Of a stretch of DNA of 64,000 nt, positions 36,196-47,854 are shown piece by piece. Position 1 is the first letter of the stretch; every line of letters begins with the position of its first letter. Source of the DNA: Eleusine coracana subsp. coracana (lineage: Eukaryota > Streptophyta > Magnoliopsida > Poales > Poaceae); assembly GCA_032690845.1 (NCBI GenBank), contig CM064424.1, positions 50,481,511 to 50,545,510 of the forward strand, in the 5' to 3' direction. The notes below the pieces were generated by a model. That model was not told where the DNA came from. It searched no databases and saw nothing but the letters and a program-made list of their open reading frames with translations. The position numbers were made by a program, and so were the translations under genes.

Positions 36196-36270
36196 CTCGC
36201 CTCACCTCGCCTCGCCTCGCGGGGCGGGGCGGGGCGGGGCGTGGCGTGGCGTGGCGTGGCGTGGCGTGGG
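36196..36270. repeat. Pentanucleotide array: CTCGC, GGGGC and GTGGC units
   Basis: Three successive five-base repeat families lie in the Copia LTR just upstream of its TATA box. They create open frames in all phases that are not genes. Confidence 0.9.
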
Positions 36271-36457
36271 CGATGGGCGCGGCCGCGCATCACCTCCGTG
36301 AATGGTCCGCCGAAATTCGGTCCCTTGCCTTGCGGGGGCGCGGCTTCCTTTTGCACTTTCTTTTTGCTGCGTATTCCATATGTTTAATTATGGAAACCAA
36401 CGTATTAATTTGGTAACCGACTCGGTTGCGGGACGCCCAACCCTAACGGTTCCTCCC

Positions 36458-36465
36458 TATAAATA
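36458..36465 (+). promoter_or_regulatory. TATA box of the Copia LTR
   Basis: TATAAATA lies about 470 bp into the LTR, followed by a leader that starts near 'aaatcacgcaatcacc'. Confidence 0.6.
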
Positions 36466-37025
36466 CGTACGGGTACCGCCGCAAATCAAATCACGCAATC
36501 ACCTAGGGTTTTGCCTCTCGCTATTGTTGCGCCGCCAAGTCTTCTTCATCCCGGTAGTCGGCGTGCAACGGCGAACGGAAGAGCAGGTCTCCGGAACCGT
36601 CGTCCTCTGTGATCCTGCACCGGGAGAGGGCGAATAAGATTTTTGGGAAGCGCTCTACGAGACTGCTCGATCGCTTCCTCGTCTTCATCAAGTTTGTCTC
36701 CACGGCTCGTCTTCCTCGTCGTCAAGTCGGTCTCAGCCGCCGTCGCCAACAACGTGACGGTGCTGCACGTCGTCGTCGCCTTCTCTACCCAGTCCAGAAG
36801 GAAACGTACGTACTCTCATCCCAAACTATGTCTTCCATACTAGCTTTCATAGTCTGCTTGTCTATGATGGATGTTGCTAGTATGGTAGATGTTGTGCTTT
36901 TGTCTGGCTTTATAGACCTGTCTAGATCTTACGTAGACTTGTCTAGTTTATTATGCAATCTGTTAATCATACTTATGATTTATGACTGGATTAATATAAA
37001 ACTAAAAGTGCTAATTTATCCAACA

Positions 37026-37458
37026 TACCATACAGCCACGTGATGTAGATGGTCAGCTCACATATGCAAAAAAAAGATCACGTAGTGAGTACTCGGCTAA
37101 TTAGCTTAAGTGATTAGAGCAGTTTATGCTATTAAATAATGTAGAAAGAGGAAAAGAAAGAAACTTCCCTGCTTTACGTGAAGTCTTGAGGAAGTCAACT
37201 CGGATAGCCAAATCCAATACGCCGACTCCTTCGGTCTTGAAAGATGAAGTCACTGACTCCAAAAATACCATGGCATCGGCCAACAATTGTGCATAATCAC
37301 GCCGAGTCCTTGTTCGATCTTTGTTGAGTGTCGTTTGACGAAGATGCAATTATTTGTACAATGATACGGCGCTTTAATGTCGGCCAGCTTGCGATTAGAT
37401 CTTCAAGTAGATTGAGGCCATCGAACTCGACATGCCGACCGTCACGCTGTGCCCCTTC
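37026..37458 (-). other. Internal leader of inverted Tat copy B
   Basis: The reverse complement matches 33821-34250 and 48294-48720, including the phrase around 'cgtaaagcagggaagtttct'. It is non-coding and truncated where the Copia LTR joins. Confidence 0.88.
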
Positions 37459-37471
37459 CTGGCGCGCCAAC
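37459..37471 (-). promoter_or_regulatory. Primer binding site of Tat copy B
   Basis: The minus strand GTTGGCGCGCCAG directly follows LTR B. It is the same site as in copies A, C and D. Confidence 0.88.
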
Positions 37472-37905
37472 TGTCGACACTAATATCGGCAGTGGATCAT
37501 AGGGCTATCATGATCCTTGTGTATCGGTAGAGGCATGTGTGAGACCGATAGTCGATGGACACACAAGACGCAAGGTTTAGACAGGTTCGGGCCTCCCGAA
37601 GGATAACAACCCTACGTCCTGTGTTCTGTGGTGTATTATGCGGATATGATATATGTGAGAGCCCCTACCCCTCCTTATATATCCGGGGGGGTGGGGGGGG
37701 GGTTACATGGTAAGTGTCCTAGTCGGTTACAACATGATTTCCGACTAGGATTCTATCTCTAACTTTCTATCTCTAGTATTGACTTGTCGTGTACTCCAAG
37801 TAATAATCCGAGTAGTTATCTTCATGGGTCTTTATCTTTATTGCACTCCGGTCCACTCGGCAATATATCCGAGTGGTGAGGTATCCCTGGTATATATATC
37901 CCACA
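37472..37905 (-). repeat. Tat-lineage LTR B (minus orientation)
   Basis: TGTGGGATATATATACC to GTGTCGACA on the minus strand, 434 bp, with a G-rich run at 37686-37702 where the other copies have fewer bases. Its outer flank (GTCTT on the plus strand) joins the antisense gene of the next element and truncates it. Confidence 0.92.
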
Positions 37906-37962
37906 GTCTTATCTAATACTTGTTATTTGTCAATAACAAATGATGCCTCGCATATGTCGTAG

Positions 37963-40152
37963 AACCTTGACGTATATGTATCCAACCCTCTACTGCCACC
38001 AACGCCACAAAAGAAATCCCCCACTCAGCCATCATCCAAACGTCGTAAAGCTCACATTGAAGACTCCGATGAAGAAGAGTCGCTGGCTGACAGAATAGCT
38101 AGACTGCAAGGGGAAGCAAAGAAGAAGTCTGTTGAGAAAACCACCACTCGACGGCCAGTGAATACGAACACTCAGGAGCAATCGCATCCAAAGGAGTCAG
38201 AGAAGACAATCCCTGAGAAGAAAACACCCCACACAACAAGTGACCCAAGACCAACTAGCCCCCCGTCAAAGGTGTCACGCTTAAAATTCAAGCGCCGAAC
38301 AAGGTAAGTAAAATGATATATTTTAATGCATAGCTTTCGAATAAACAACTGTGTAATCTTTCGGGGGAGCATCATATGAAGATATCCCAGCAAAAAGTGC
38401 GACTCCTGAAAAAGATCGACGTGCACCATTTATGGGGACATCCAAAGATGATATCCCCAGTCACTCGGCTAAAAACCGAGTGATTTAAAGGATGCACCAG
38501 AGTCTTCTTGGCCAGAAACTAGACAAGCCAAGTCATTTGATGTCCCAGATCTGAACATGCCCGAGACGGCGACCGAACAAGAAGAACCATCGTTGATATT
38601 TGAAACGATGCCGGAGCCAATATATGATTATCCTATTGGTCCGGAGGAATATGTGACTCCCACGCCAATTCATCGAGTAATAAAACAAGGTGTCACAGAA
38701 CAACCTGCACCGACCAGAATGGTGTACCATAGTGGCCCCTGCGCCATTGCCGGGTTTGATGAGTTGGCAGAGCAAGCCGAATAAAAGAAGTTTGAAGATC
38801 TTACTAAAAAGGCCTTTCATTCCATCCAGGTACCCTTGCCTTCTTGAAAACTGGCCCCAATAATAATAATATTGTGTGATGACGTCTATACAACTCATCC
38901 GTAGTGCAGATTCTAAAAACTCAAATGGCCAACAAGAGTAAACTCCTGCAACTTGCTGAAAGGCATTCTGCAAGAGCAGTCGATTTAGAAGATCAACTGG
39001 CCAAAGAAAGAATAGAAGTTGGGCAATTATCAGTAGATTTGAAGGCCCGTTCATCTCATGTTGATGAACTCCAATTCAAGCTACAGGGTAAAAACACAAA
39101 CATAATTCTTGGCATACTATTTCTAGATCTTAAATATTTTGAACTCTTCCACTCAGAAATGTCACGGGTGCTGGAACTAAAGCCCAATCAAGAGTCTCAG
39201 TTGGCTGCTCAAATTGCAAATCTGCAAAGCCGTATCAAAGAGCTGGAGTCAGCGACACAATCTGTGGAAACATTGAAGTCCGAGAATAAAAGTCTAAAGA
39301 AACAACTCCAGGACTCGGCAGATATCAGGAAAAATTTTGAAAAGCTGAAGGATGATTTTAAAACAATGCAAGAATCTCAATCGCTATGGAGGAAAAGAGC
39401 TGAAGGTAATTATTGTTATACCTATGTGCTCAAAAATAAGTACATGTATGTAATCTAAAATATTTATGACAGACAGATGCCGAGGGAACAATAAAAAACC
39501 AAAGGGATAGGAACACAACACTAGAGGCTGAACTATCCAAGGCCGAAAAGATTTTCAAGAAAGCTGTGGATGAACTAAACCAATTCCAAAAAGCATACAA
39601 AGAAGTTGAAAAACTTAAAGAAGAAGACAAGGAAAAGGTTATCGCCCTCGAAGCTGAAAAGGCAGAAGCTGAGAAACTACTAAAAGGTAAATAGTCATTT
39701 AATTATCATCATACCAAAGTTATTGTCCCAAATAAATGTAAATATTGTACTCTTGTAGGATCAAAGAGGTCCTATGAGCTTTTGCAAAAGAAATTCATAG
39801 AAGGTGACGAAAACCTCCGATGGTCTCTTGCAGCTCTCTAGAAAGATGCATAGGTAGTCGTCCAATATATACTTCCAGAAGAAAAACCACCCAGGTGTCG
39901 AGATTTATTGACAAGGCTACAAGAGGCACCCGACCAAGTGAAAGAACACGCTCGACGTGTTGCAGAACTGGCTGGAGCACAGGTCTTAGCTATAGCATAG
40001 TCTCACATCCCTGACATAAATTTGGATGTAGTAGCCGAGGGTTTCCACGAAGATGTCACTGACGAACAATGTGAAACCCTTGTAAGTGAAGCGCAAAAAA
40101 CAGCGCACATTCTAGCTGACCAAATAGAACTAGATCCGTTATCAAAAATGTA
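37963..40152 (+). pseudogene. Spliced antisense gene of the Tat element, coiled-coil part (5' truncated)
   Basis: Six exons are visible: 37963-38303, about 38365-38829, 38910-39087, 39158-39415, 39477-39686 and 39759-40152. Four introns (38830-38909, 39088-39157, 39416-39476, 39687-39758) have GT-AG ends and keep the frame across the joins; the first has a good donor (AAGGTAAGT) but no clear acceptor. The protein has an acidic, Pro-rich start, then long coiled coils (QLAERHSARAVDLEDQLAKE; LEAEKAEAEKLLK), ending LDPLSKM and TAA. TAG stops at 39839, 39851 and 39998 and an indel near 38470 disable it. It lies tail to tail with the pol of the minus-strand Tat element. The N-terminal domain present in the copy at 57085 has been cut off by LTR B. 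Function unknown. Confidence 0.75.
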
Positions 40153-40634
40153 AGGTATTATAAAATTTAAAAGACCATGTTACATTTCTGTTGTGGTAAT
40201 ATAACATCTGTGCAATAGACTATGAAAGTCTAGATTCATCACCAGGATTGTAACAAATGCTTGGATCGCGCTGCTTCGTATATGTATTGTATGAACTCGT
40301 GTTAAACACTCACAACCAATACATAACTCTCGTCATCCCTCTAAACAACGCTCCCAATAACCGATATGAACCATGGAGACTAAGAACTCACTCGGTCAGA
40401 CATATGCAAATTGGGAGAATTGTCTTGGTCCCCAACAGACGGCAAGAACCCTGGGGACGAAGTAACCCGCTTGGTCAACATGCACGAGTTGAGGTGGTAC
40501 CAAGTGTCCAAATTTAAATCATGACTTAAACGACAACAACAGTGATCCATAAAAATTCAAAAATTGCCAAACCAGTCGTCATGACCGTAATTTATACAAA
40601 GTCAAATAAAGGTAATTACAAAAAACTATAAATA
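40153..40634. other. Convergent spacer between antisense gene and Tat pol
   Basis: Nothing recognised beyond the two 3' ends facing each other. Confidence 0.6.
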
Positions 40635-40925
40635 CTAAGCATAGAAATGACGTAGCTGTGATATGTTCCAGGAACTTTGAAGGTCTGACCCATCCTTGCG
40701 CATCAAACGGTACGCACCCAGCCAAGTGATTTCCTTTACAATAAAGGGTCCTTCCCATGGGGCCGAGAGTTTGTGCTTGCCTACCATGGACTGGACCTGC
40801 CTCAAAACCAAGTCCCCAACTGAAAAGCCTCGCACTCTGATGTTTTTGTCGTGATAACGCCGCAAGCTTTGTTGGTACTTTGCCGATCGCAGTAACGTGG
40901 CATCACGCTTCTCCTCTAGTAGCAA
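40635..40925 (-). pseudogene. Tat integrase C-terminal domain
   Basis: RGFSVGDLVLRQ and WEGPFIVKEI are the small C-terminal barrel (GPF/I motif) of Gypsy integrase. No chromodomain follows, as expected for Tat. It is in a different frame from the core domain, with the change near 40920. Confidence 0.85.
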
Positions 40926-41869
40926 CAGTCGTCACATCTGTGGTCATTGGAAGTTTCTTCTTCATACGAAGCCACGCGAGGGGAGGTGAACGAAATCTCA
41001 GTTGGTAACATGGCTTCCGACCAGTAAACCAAGGAGACAGGAGAATGCCCTGTGGCGCAGCTTACATTAGTTCGAAGCCCCCACAGTACTGCTGGCAGTT
41101 CCTGAACCCAACATCGAGCATATTTTTCCAGCCGGTCAAATATACGTGGTTTAATTCCAGATAGCAAGAGGCCATTTGCACATTCAACTTGGTTGTTGCT
41201 CTGCGGGTGGGCAGCCGAGGCGTAGCCAATCTTAAAACCCAGTCGGCTCGCAAATTCTTTGAACTCCTCCGCTGTAAACTGAGTGTCGTTATCAGTGATG
41301 ATCTTGTGGGGTGCACCGAACCGAGTGACTATTTCAGTCATGAATTCGACGACCTTCTTTGCTAAAATCTTTCCGACTAGCTTTGCCTCGATCCACTTAG
41401 AGAACTTGTCTACTGCCACGAAAAGGTGAGTGAAACCCCCCTGAGCCTTCATGAAAGGCCCGACAATATCTAGACCCCATACTGAAAATGGCCATGTTAT
41501 TGGGATATTTTGAAGCTCTGTGGCAGGCACGTGCATCTAGCGGGCAAAGAACTGGCAACCCTCACACTTTCGGACAATTTCCCTGGCATCGGCACCAGCA
41601 GTCGGCCAATAGAAACCTTGTCTCATTGCTTTGGATGCAATTGTGGATGGGCCTGCGTGATTCCCGCAAATGCCAGCATGGATGTCCCCTAACACGACTC
41701 TTCCTTCGTCTTGAGACAAGCACTTCATCATCATCCCATGTGGGCTTTGTTTGTACAGACCATGGTCAACAGTACAATACGACCGAGACTTGCGAATAAT
41801 CCTCAGGGCTTCGTCTTTATCAGTCGGTAGTGTAGCACATCCAGGTACTCGATGAGAGGAGTTCGCCAA
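40916..41869 (-). pseudogene. Tat integrase zinc finger and catalytic core
   Basis: The finger reads DIHAGICGNHAG for the histidines and VRKCEGCQFF for the CxxC. The core has GLDIVGPF (first Asp), IITDNDTQF (second Asp) and NNQVECANG (Glu; the usual R after VE is C). One TAG at 41537, next to ARQMH-like context, splits finger and core in an otherwise continuous frame. This enzyme inserts the cDNA into host chromatin. Confidence 0.9.
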
Positions 41870-41939
41870 TCTACTGTAATGACATCGACATATGGTGTTG
41901 GTCCCGCCTTCGGTGCCGACTGCTCAATATTTTGCTTGG

Positions 41940-42497
41940 TTAGTACAAAAGTTTATAGAGATCATCAAGGAATACTCCGTTAGGTATTTTAGACCTACTA
42001 GATCCAAGTTTGGCTAGTTCGTCCGCCTCTTCGTTATACTTACGAAGGACGTGTTTATACTCAATATCGTCAAACTTGTCTTCTAGCTTCCGAACTTCAG
42101 TGTAGTAGGCTGTCATGCTTTCGTGGAAACAACACCACTCCTTTGTTACTTGATTAATCACCAGCGCCAAGTCACCAGAGATGCTCAATCTCTGAACTCC
42201 GAGTGAAACAGCCATTCTAAGCCCATGTAGTAGTGCCTCGTACTTTGCAACATTGTTAGACGTGCGAAAGTGCATACGAAGAACGTATTGCAGCTTGGCC
42301 CCTTCGGGAGATGTTAATACAACACCTGTCCCGGCACCTTCCAGTTGTAAGGAACCATCAAACATCATTTGCCAATAGCTTAATTCATGCGGGCTAGGCG
42401 GTAACCCACATTCTGACCACTCGGCAACAAAGCCTGACAAGGCCTGACATTTGACCGAATCACGGGACTTGAAGGTGATATCATACGACCAACTCAA
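41940..42497 (-). CDS. Tat archaeal-type RNase H domain
   Basis: Catalytic residues are visible in MMFDGSLQLEG (Asp), NVAKYEALLHGL (Glu), ISGDLALVIN (Asp) and NEEADELAKLG (Asp). This second RNase H, after the ordinary one, is found in Tat elements. It is uninterrupted over 185 codons, though only as part of a broken polyprotein. Confidence 0.85.
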   Translation of the reverse strand: MSWSYDITFKSRDSVKCQALSGFVAEWSECGLPPSPHELSYWQMMFDGSLQLEGAGTGVVLTSPEGAKLQYVLRMHFRTSNNVAKYEALLHGLRMAVSLGVQRLSISGDLALVINQVTKEWCCFHESMTAYYTEVRKLEDKFDDIEYKHVLRKYNEEADELAKLGSSRSKIPNGVFLDDLYKLLY

Positions 42498-42969
42498 CAG
42501 CCCATTTAGCAGTTTTTCCAGTGGCCTCTCTATTATGTAGCAATTCGCCTAGGCCAAACGACATGTGGACCTCGATCGGGTGATCCTCAAAATAATGCTT
42601 CAACTTCCGAGATGTCATTAATAATGCATAAATTAGCTTCTGAAGCTGGAAATATCGTATCTTGGACTCAGTTAAGACCTCACTGACGAAATAGATGGGC
42701 CGCTGCACCTTTTGAGCCTTGCCATCTTCGTCCCGTTCCACTGCCAGCGCAGTGCTTACAACGTGTGTGGTTGCAGAGATGTACAACTGCAAGGGTTCCT
42801 TTGGTTTTGGAGGGGTTAGCACCATAGGACCACTAATATAGGCCTTAAAATCAGCCAAAGCTTTCTGAGCGTCATCATTCCAGGTGAATGATTCTTGCTT
42901 CTTGAGTAACTGGAAAAAGGGCAACCCTCGAACGCCTAATCGTGAGACAAACCGGCCGAGTGCTGCCAT
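42481..42969 (-). pseudogene. Tat RNase H (first) and RT connection
   Basis: FTWNDDAQKALADFKAY is the segment before RNase H. LQLYISATTHVVSTALAVE holds the position of the first catalytic Asp but reads Ser-Ala, and RPIYFVSEVL and YALLMTSRKLKHYF follow. Loss of the Asp is usual for the degenerate first RNase H in Tat. It is offset from the RT frame by a frameshift near 42970. Confidence 0.82.
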
Positions 42970-43732
42970 GCAACCGGTGAGTTTTTGGCGAATGTGGAGG
43001 TCCCATTCGCAATATGGCAGTAACCTTTTCCGGATTAGCTTTAATCCCTCTATGTGATACTAAAAAACCGAGTAATTTTCTTGATGGGACCCCGAAGACG
43101 CATTTGTCTGGATTCAACTTCATATTGTATTTCCGAAGATTCCCGAATGTATCCTCTAGGTCGGATATTAAGTCGGTGGAAAGCCGAGTCTTGACTACCA
43201 CATCGTCCACATAGGCTTCGACGTTTCTTCCGATTTGGCTATCCAAGCACCATTGCATGGTCCGCTGATAGGTGGCGCCGGCATTCATTAGGCCAAATGG
43301 CATAGTTGTATAACAAAACGTGCCAAACGGCATGATAAACGAGGTTTTAAGCTGGTCGGATTCATTTAAGGGAATCTGATGGTACCCTGAATAGGCATCT
43401 AAGAAACACAATAATGCGCATCCAGCCGTCAAATCGATCACCTGATTAATGCGTGGAAGGGTGAATGGATCTTTTGGGAAAGCTTGGTTTAGGCAGGTGT
43501 CATCCACGCACATCCGCCACTTCTTATTTTTCTTTCGTACCAAAACCGGATTAGCCAACCAGTCGGGGTGAAAAACTTCTTTAATGAAACCGGCTGCCAG
43601 CAGTCGGCCGATTTCTTTCCTAATCGCATCCTTTCGATCTTGCGAAAATCGTCTAAGCCGTTGCCTTATAGGCCTGGCATTCTCACGGACGTGAAGTTTG
43701 TGCTCAGCCTTTTCCCTTGGAACCCCTGGCAT
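42875..43732 (-). pseudogene. Tat reverse transcriptase
   Basis: The frame starts in GVPREKAEHKLHV and contains KKWRMCVDDTCLNQAFPKD, LLCFLDAYSGYHQIPL, TMPFGLMNAGATYQRTM and the catalytic AYVDDVVVKT, so the YVDD motif is intact. The last ~40 residues are out of frame. There is no stop in the catalytic part. Confidence 0.92.
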
Positions 43733-43851
43733 GTCAGAAGGTTTCCATGCAAATATATCTTTATTGTTTCGAAGAAAAAGGATGAGCGCGCTTTCCTATT
43801 TATCACTTAACTTGACCCTAATATTGGTGGTCTTTGTTACATCACTATCAT

Positions 43852-44385
43852 CTAGGCTAATCTTCTTGGAATCCACGTGGTCTTTGGCGCCTTCTTGGGA
43901 GCAGGGTCGAGCATGCCCTCCTCAGCTGTTGTGATCGCCTCCTTCAACTCAGCTAATGCTGATGCCACCTCTATCTTCTCAGTCAACTCGCAGCTACTAT
44001 TGTTGCAGACGTATGATGTCCTCACATCCGAGTGAAGTGAAATGACTCCGTTTGGTCCTGGCAAATTCATCATCATATAAGGATAGTGAGGAACTGCCAT
44101 GAACTTAGCGATGGCTGGCCGCCCTATAATGGCACGATAAGCAGAGTCGAGGTCGGCGGCCTCGAATGTGATACGCTCCGTTCTAAAGTTCTCCCGAGGG
44201 CCGAAGGTTACAGGTAGAGTGATTTGCCCGAGAGGGACTGTTTGCATGCCTGGTATCACGCCGTGGAATGGCGATCGGCTTGGCTTGAGGTCGGTCAAGG
44301 GTATGCCGAGCTCCTTGAAGGTCTTGATGAAGAGGATGTCAAGACTACTGCCACCATCTACTAGTACCCTATTTAGCCGGACTCG
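43852..44385 (-). pseudogene. Tat protease
   Basis: The active site appears as VDGGSSLDILF just upstream of the 149-codon frame, a known Tat/RIRE2 variant of the retropepsin DxG motif. It is followed by FRTERITFEA and YRAIIGRPAI, the latter the conserved ILGRP-type flap segment. Confidence 0.8.
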
Positions 44386-44577
44386 GTTAACAGTCGGCGT
44401 AAGTACTAAAGGGTATTTCCCGGGCCTAGGGATGTGGTTTGGGTGGTCCGAGCGATCAAAGGTAATCGGGACCTCTGACCATCGCAGATACTGAGGTACT
44501 GCTGGTGAGACCGAGTGAACCTCTCTATAAAGAATCTTCTGCTGGCGCTTGGAATCTACTGTGGAGCGGCCGCAGAT

Positions 44578-44778
44578 TTAATTAACCTTGCGCTCGGGGT
44601 CCTGGTAGTCTTCCTTATCCTCGTCTTGGTTATCCTTGTCCGAGTCTTTCTTAGCGCCTTTGGGGACCCAGGGGCGCTCCTTACAGACCTTCAGGGTGTG
44701 ATGGGCAAAGTTCTTCAACTTGAAGCATTCCCTTGCTTTATGAGCGCCATCGTGAAGCAGACAAGGACCATCAAGCAT
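44578..44778 (-). pseudogene. Tat gag zinc-knuckle-like segment
   Basis: CLLHDGAHKARECFKLK has the Cys-His spacing seen in Tat gag knuckles, followed by a charged Lys/Asp tail. It is separated from the gag core by stops and a frame change. Confidence 0.6.
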
Positions 44779-44931
44779 CTTGTCGAAATCGTCCTGAGTG
44801 ACTGGTTTTCTCCCTGATGAGCGCTCAGTGTTGGCTACCGTGCGGTCGTTCTTGCGTTTCCGGTCACCATCCTTGCTGTAGTCGATCGGACCCGACTGGT
44901 TCCTTGGGGTCGTCTCCTTGTACTGTCGGAC

Positions 44932-46263
44932 TCAGAATAGTGCCGAATTGCCGGCGGCATATTTGTCAGCCATGGTGAACAGATCTCTAGCTGTCAGTCC
45001 GCAGGCCGCGTCCAACCTTCCAATCTTTTTGGTCAAATCGTCGTCACGGAGCCCTGCTTGGAAAGCGGCGACGACTTGAGCATCTGAGATGTTAGGGATG
45101 GTGCTCTTCACTCGGTAGAAGCGTTGGATGTAATCTCGAAGCGGCTCCCGGTCTCGCTGCTTGATGCGGCTTAGTTCCCAGTGATTTCCTGGCCTGTCAA
45201 AGGTTGCTTGAAAGTTGGCAACAAACTGCCGACAAAGATCTGCCCAGGAACTGATGGAGCTGTCGGGGAGATTAGTGAGCCAAGTTCTTGCGACTGGGGC
45301 TAGGCAAACGTGTAGGTAGTTGGCCATAACAAAACTGTCACCGTCGAAGGCCCGTATGGCTGTTGAGTAGACGTGGAGCCAGTCACGTAGATCCGTCTTG
45401 CCGTCGTACTTCTCAATGCCGACTGGTTTGAAACCAACCGGCCAGCTGACGGTTCGAAGCTCCCGAGTGAAGGCCCGAATACCAGCCTCCTCATCATAGT
45501 GATCTATGATCGGGGATTGTTCTTGCTCATAGCCAGTATCTCGGCAGGGCATATCGTCGCGACGGCCCTCGTCCCATCGATCACGGTAATACTCGTCCCG
45601 ATATACCAGCCGCCTGTCGTCACGCTCATAGATAACATCTCCGTGTCGGCGTCATTCATCTTCATGTGCTCGGCGGGTCGCGTCATCGCGCTCTTGGTAC
45701 CTGCTATCTAGTCGGACCCGCGCGTCACATGGTGGTATGCCATTGTGCAAGTCGGCGCTTGGATGCTGATCGTGGAACTCTGCGATGGGCCTGCGTCTGG
45801 GGGTAGTAGGCGGTGTTGCCTTCCGGTTGGAACGCTGTCGATCTCTTCTTTCCTCCCTGGGCATCAAACTAGCGGCCCCAGAAGCTGACCGACTCGGTGC
45901 TGGTCTTGCCGCATTCATCTCCAGCACCACCGCGACCCTGATGTGTGCTTTCAGTTGGTTGACCTAAGGTGTCAACGATGGGGAGACTTGGAGCAAGGTC
46001 TCTATGGTTTTCAGGAGGGCTGCCGCGGCCGTGATATTATGCTCTGGGGTTGTATAGACATCCTCACCATCAAGCTTTAAGGTGCAGTCGCCCATGTCTA
46101 AGTTTCGGACGATGCCGGATCTGTGCTGGGCATGTGGTCTGTGGAGTGAGGGGGGGACCGCAGATGTTTCTCCGTCGTTTATAGTTTGAGCAGTGGGTGC
46201 CACCATGAACACCTCGTGGAAGTCCAAGGAGTAGCTTTCCGAATCACTCGGCTCTTCAATCAA
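44932..46263 (-). pseudogene. Tat gag
   Basis: One frame runs through a charged N-terminal part into the Retrotrans_gag core (LPDSSISSWADLCRQFVANF; HWELSRIKQRDREPLRDYIQRF; AGLRDDDLTKKI). TAG at 45961, TGA at 45652 and TGA at 44932 interrupt it, and no indel is needed over 1.3 kb. TGA at 45652 sits where Arg (CGA) would fit an Arg-rich run. It forms the particle. Confidence 0.88.
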
Positions 46264-47485
46264 GTCTAGGAGTGACTCGCTTCCGAGACCGATTGTTGCA
46301 ACGAACCTTGATTCGTCGAAAAGTTCGAGATCTACGTCCGGCTGATGAGCCGGGAGATCGATCGCAGTGAAGTCCGAATCAACCTAAGGTTGTTGATCGG
46401 GGTGTTGTGGGCAACGTTGAGTTGTCACCCGAGAGGGTTTCCGCCTGGAAAGTTGCCGCCGAGTTTTCGAACCCGAGCGGGAGTCGGCTGTTTGGATTTC
46501 GTTGATCGGCCACGCGTTCCTCCTCGACAAGGTCCCCGTGCGGATCGGCGACGAGGCTGATGGTTCTGAAGCAGATCTTGTCCCCCGGACGAAACTTGAT
46601 GTCGACGAAAGCTATCAATTTCGACGATGCTATGCTCAACGCAGCCCCCTACCTGGCGCGCCACTCGGATATATGCGATCATGAACATCCATGCATGCCG
46701 GCAACTTTCTCGGAATCGCCAATGACGACTTGGTCTTTGGTCTCCATGCATAAACACATGTCCATGCAAAAACCAATCTCATAATGAGTATTCCGCTGAT
46801 CAGATTATTAATGTATATGGAATAAAATAGTACATAAATAATAAAGAAGGAAAGACCGAGCCTTCCCTTATTTGCCGGAACGTTCAGGCTTTGGTTCGGA
46901 CTTGTAGTGGTGTACGAGATCAAGACCAAGTCTCGATCAAGTCGACGAATAGTTGGTGTCGACGATCTGACAATCACGCGGCGACCTTTGCCTGCAACCG
47001 TCTTGGAAGATAAACATGCCGACTCCAAACGCGATCGGCTGGCAGCTCATGACACCGTGCAGCTCACGTATGTGCAAAAGAAGCAAAATATGATTAATGT
47101 TCTCTACTAATCAGATTAACTAATATGTAGGATTATAGGAAATAGAATAACAACCGAAGGAATAAAAGAAAAACAATCTTCCCTGGTGGCCACGTGATGA
47201 AGCGAACGCCTTCTTTCCAACATATCAGATCAGACACTGGCTTCCAAATACAACCATTCGTACGATCTGGAACTCGATTAGAATTTTGTAGATTCCATGA
47301 TCCTTGACGATTGACTCCTCAATTCCTTCATCGTCATGCAACCGACCAACACAACGTATGCGTGTCATCGCCATCAGGTGCATTCATGTCGCCTTGCCAG
47401 ATGGAGTTGCTGCCTCCGACGAAGATCCAAATTTTCACAAAAGCTTGTCGTCGAGCTCGACAAGCCAGTCATCACGCCTTCCCTA
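46264..47485 (-). other. Tat leader with repeated modules and a second primer-site-like sequence
   Basis: 46652-46664 (minus strand GTGGCGCGCCAGG) repeats the primer site found at 47486-47499. AT-rich modules near 46740-46870 and 47050-47190 resemble each other and the leader of copies A, B and D. No gene was recognised. Confidence 0.6.
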
Positions 47486-47499
47486 CCTGGCGCGCCAAC
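47486..47499 (-). promoter_or_regulatory. Primer binding site of the autonomous Tat element
   Basis: The minus strand GTTGGCGCGCCAGG follows LTR C. Confidence 0.88.
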
Positions 47500-47846
47500 T
47501 GTCGATACTAATATCGATAGTTGATCATAGGGTTACCCATGATCCTTGTTTATCGGTAGAGGCATGCGCGAGACTGAGAGTCGATGGATACACAAGACGT
47601 CAGGTTTGGACAAGTTCGGGCCTCCCGGAGGATAACAACCCTACGTCCTGTATTCTAGGTGTATTATTCGAGATATCCTACATGAGAGAGCCCCTACCCC
47701 TTCTTATATATCCGGGGGGCAGGGTCACATGGTAAGTGTTCTAGTCGGTTACAACATGATTTTCAACTAGGATTCTATCTCTAATTTTCTATCTCTAGTA
47801 TTGATTTGTCGTGTACTCCAAGTAATATATCCGAGTTGTTATCCTC
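47500..47846 (-). repeat. Tat LTR C (5' LTR, outer end missing)
   Basis: It matches the other copies from GTGTCGACA-like end to about the phrase 'tactccaagtaat'. Its first ~75 bp are replaced by 'cctccgtaagac', and LTR D begins immediately. Confidence 0.85.
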
Positions 47847-47854
47847 CGTAAGAC

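Larger units (their letters stand above)
35716..37025 (+). mobile_element. 3' end of a Copia element with its LTR
   Basis: 35716-35990 is the end of an internal domain ending in the polypurine tract TCTGGTGGGGGAT. The LTR (35991-37025) begins TGTTAGAATT and ends TTATCCAACA. It carries a TATAAATA box at 36458 and a block of GC-rich pentanucleotide repeats. The remainder of the element is missing on the left. On the right it joins the internal sequence of the inverted Tat copy B. Confidence 0.82.
40635..47846 (-). mobile_element. Autonomous Tat-lineage Ty3/Gypsy element, pol-bearing part
   Basis: On the minus strand it has LTR C (truncated at its outer end), primer site, leader, gag, protease, RT, RNase H, a second RNase H of the archaeal type and integrase. 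The dual RNase H is the hallmark of the Tat lineage (RIRE2/Grande group). The 3' LTR is missing; LTR B lies inside the antisense gene instead. Stops and several frame changes make it defective. Confidence 0.92.
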
